Shown here: piece by piece, positions 62,316 to 64,000 of the stretch
Numbering within the stretch: position 1 is the stretch's first letter
Layout: each line of letters begins with the position of its first letter
Assembly (NCBI RefSeq): GCF_014196225.1
Contig: NZ_JACIDI010000005.1
Coordinates: forward strand, 1 to 64,000
Direction: 5' to 3'
Source of the DNA: Bacteroides pyogenes
GTDB lineage: Bacteria; Bacteroidota; Bacteroidia; Bacteroidales; Bacteroidaceae
Length of the DNA: 64,000 bases
The notes under the pieces: model-generated
Databases searched by the model: none
What the model saw: only the letters and a program-made list of their open reading frames with translations
Told to the model about the DNA's origin: nothing
Made by a program: the position numbers and the translations under genes

Positions 62316-64000
62316 CTACTTCCTTCTACTCAAACTCAATGAATTGAGTACCACACTCACACTCGAGAAAGCCATAGCGGCACTTGCCAGCATCGGATTC
62401 AACAACAGCCCGCTTACGGGAAACAATACGCCGGCGGCAACGGGAATACCGATGAGGTTGTAAATGAAAGCCCAAAACAGATTCTGATGAATGAGGCGTA
62501 CCGTTTGTCTCGACAGTTCAAAAGCTTTCGGGAGAAGTAACAAATCGGAAGTCATCAGCGTAACCATAGCCACATCCATTGCAATATCTGTTCCTTTCCC
62601 CATTGCTATACTTACATCCGCCACCGCCAATGCCTGAGAATCATTGATGCCATCGCCCACCATCGCCACTTTTTTCCCTTGTTCCTGGAGTTGGCGCACA
62701 AAACGCTCCTTCTCATCGGGCAGAGCATCTGCAATGAAATGACGAATACCCAGGCGGGAAGCGACTGCCGCACCTACACGCTGGCCGTCGCCCGTAAGCA
62801 TATAAATTTCGATTCCTTGCCGTTGAAGTTCTTTTATAGCCTGGGCCGAAGTTGCTTTAACGGGATCTGCGACGGCAATAATGGCAAGGAGTTCACTTTC
62901 ACGACCGAAATAGACAATTCCCTGCCCGTCAGCTTCGTATATGGCCAGCATTTCTGCCATCACATCGGGCAGAACGGCATTAAAATCTTTCAGGAACTTA
63001 TGGCTTCCCACCCAATAAACAGTCCCTTCACAAACCACTTTTACGCCTTTACCGGTTATACTTTCAAAACCCTCGAGAACAGCCGGGCGAACTCCCTCCT
63101 GTTCGCGGAGAACATCGACAATGGCTCCCGCAAGAGGATGTTCCGACTTCAATTCGGCTGCCAGCAATATGTTTTTGAATTGCACGTCCTGAGTCTGTGC
63201 CCACAACCATCCCGTAGCAGTAGGACGACCTTCCGTCAAAGTACCCGTTTTATCGAGAACTACCACATCGACTTTTCGCATCTGTTCCAAAGCTACGGCA
63301 TCTTTTATCAGAATGTGCCGACCGGCAGCTTTGCCTATTCCCACCATCAATGCGGTAGGAGTAGCCAAACCCAAAGCGCAGGGACAGGCTATGACCAAAA
63401 CGGATACGGCAGAGAGTACGGCGTAAGATATATATTCCTTGCCCCCGATGAGCAACCATAATATAAAAGTAAGAACCGACAAGCCAAGCACTACCGGAAC
63501 AAAAAAGCCCGTGATACGATCGACAATACGTTGTACCGGAGCTTTACTGCCCTGCGCATCCTGCACCATACGGATGATACGCGCCAATACCGTCTCTTCC
63601 CCTACCTGAGAGGCGGAGATAACAAAAGCTCCGCGCTGATTGATTGTCCCTGCCAATACTTTGTCACCTGCCTTCTTATCCACCGGAACAGGTTCGCCGC
63701 TAATCATGCTTTCATCCACATATGATTCGCCCTCGACAAGGATACCGTCTACCGGAATCTGCTCGCCCGGACGCACGACTACCGCATCTCCCACCTGCAA
63801 CTCTTCGATCAAAATTTCTTCCTCCGTGCCGTTTCTCACAATGCGGGCAACCTTAGGCTGCATCCCCATCAGTTTACGGATAGCTGCCGAAGTATTTCCT
63901 TTGGCGCGTTCCTCCATCAATTTGCCTGTCAGCACAAAGGCGATAATCACTGCAGAGGCCTCGTAATAGACATGAGGTTCCAGCCCCCGGGAATACCAGA
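62316..64000 (-). CDS. copA: Copper-type P1B ATPase (partial, continues beyond 64000)
   Basis: 561 codons visible; the N-terminus, with any metal-binding domains, lies outside the window. The frame continues past 63950 (a GTG) with [13 protein letters not shown] to the edge, so 63950 is not the start. Visible: actuator motif [11 protein letters not shown] in [19 protein letters not shown], phosphorylation site [29 protein letters not shown], and a C-terminus ending [13 protein letters not shown], typical of CopA. It exports Cu(I) or Ag(I) from the cytoplasm. Confidence 0.94.
   Translation of the reverse strand, partial: WYSRGLEPHVYYEASAVIIAFVLTGKLMEERAKGNTSAAIRKLMGMQPKVARIVRNGTEEEILIEELQVGDAVVVRPGEQIPVDGILVEGESYVDESMISGEPVPVDKKAGDKVLAGTINQRGAFVISASQVGEETVLARIIRMVQDAQGSKAPVQRIVDRITGFFVPVVLGLSVLTFILWLLIGGKEYISYAVLSAVSVLVIACPCALGLATPTALMVGIGKAAGRHILIKDAVALEQMRKVDVVVLDKTGTLTEGRPTATGWLWAQTQDVQFKNILLAAELKSEHPLAGAIVDVLREQEGVRPAVLEGFESITGKGVKVVCEGTVYWVGSHKFLKDFNAVLPDVMAEMLAIYEADGQGIVYFGRESELLAIIAVADPVKATSAQAIKELQRQGIEIYMLTGDGQRVGAAVASRLGIRHFIADALPDEKERFVRQLQEQGKKVAMVGDGINDSQALAVADVSIAMGKGTDIAMDVAMVTLMTSDLLLLPKAFELSRQTVRLIHQNLFWAFIYNLIGIPVAAGVLFPVSGLLLNPMLASAAMAFSSVSVVLNSLSLSRRK

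Noticed and set aside
63948..63950. Start of the copper ATPase at 63950
   Set aside because: The codon is GTG and the frame continues through typical P1B-ATPase sequence to the window edge; the real start is outside.

Overview
The window comes from a member of the Bacteroidales, most likely a gut Bacteroides/Phocaeicola-type organism. It carries SusC/SusD pairs, Bacteroidetes-only domain families (DUF5018, DUF4434, DUF4923, DUF1573, DUF5009), and promoters of the Bacteroidetes form (-33 TTTG or TTG, about 19-20 bp, -7 TAnnTTTG) before many genes. No plasmid, phage or CRISPR features were seen.

Left part (1-36.5 kb): a large sialic-acid-centred glycan utilisation locus, almost entirely on the minus strand. 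Transcription runs from right to left. A plus-strand ROK/NagC-type regulator (35255) diverges from nanT-nanL-nanE (34855-31470), which import and degrade N-acetylneuraminate. After a strong terminator, a 22-bp tandem repeat array and a well-formed promoter (about 30765-30795), a run of about 18 genes begins. The order is FAD-dependent lipoprotein, DUF4434, sugar-porter MFS, second DUF4434, SusC, SusD, DUF5018 lipoprotein, three paralogous family-10-like (GHL10) hydrolases (one fused to a metallophosphoesterase), sialate O-acetylesterase, DUF5009 membrane acyltransferase-like protein, phosphodiester glycosidase (NAGPA) and GxDLY/GDSL esterase. After a second -7 box come sialidase, GH20 hexosaminidase, a small SGNH esterase, and a three-domain protein joining SGNH esterase, sialate O-acetylesterase and NanM-type mutarotase. 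The SGNH esterases would de-O-acetylate, the sialidase and hexosaminidase trim, the mutarotase equilibrates free Neu5Ac anomers, and NanT/NanL/NanE take it inside to GlcNAc. The phosphodiester glycosidase, metallophosphoesterase fusion, DUF4434 pair, GHL10 triplet and FAD protein have no established place in sialic acid metabolism. They make this the best candidate here for an undescribed system. The last four genes (180-7860) are visibly more GC-rich than the 8-30 kb block, suggesting the locus was assembled from parts.

Middle part (36.5-43.6 kb): tRNA-Thr(CGT), an OmpA-family protein with a possible ncRNA upstream, mltG, iorA-iorB, a phenylacetate-CoA ligase reduced by an internal deletion to its start and C-terminal domain, xpt, and a frameshifted transposase remnant.

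Right part (43.6-64 kb): a minus-strand RND efflux cassette (DUF6132, DUF2892, thioredoxin, TolC-like, adaptor, RND pump, PII-like protein, DUF2892, MarR) with putative operators; two identical tRNA-Asp genes; an aminotransferase; and housekeeping genes (yqgE, GNAT, membrane protein, recR, engB, DUF4923, DUF1573, OPT transporter, DUF1460, PorV/PorQ-like, lipB). A CopA-type P-ATPase runs off the right edge.

A recurring oddity is 21-22 bp direct repeats beside inverted copies at intergenic hairpins (96-159, 31169-31314, 56990-57060). A 66-bp (3 x 22) repeat also lies inside the GH20 gene.
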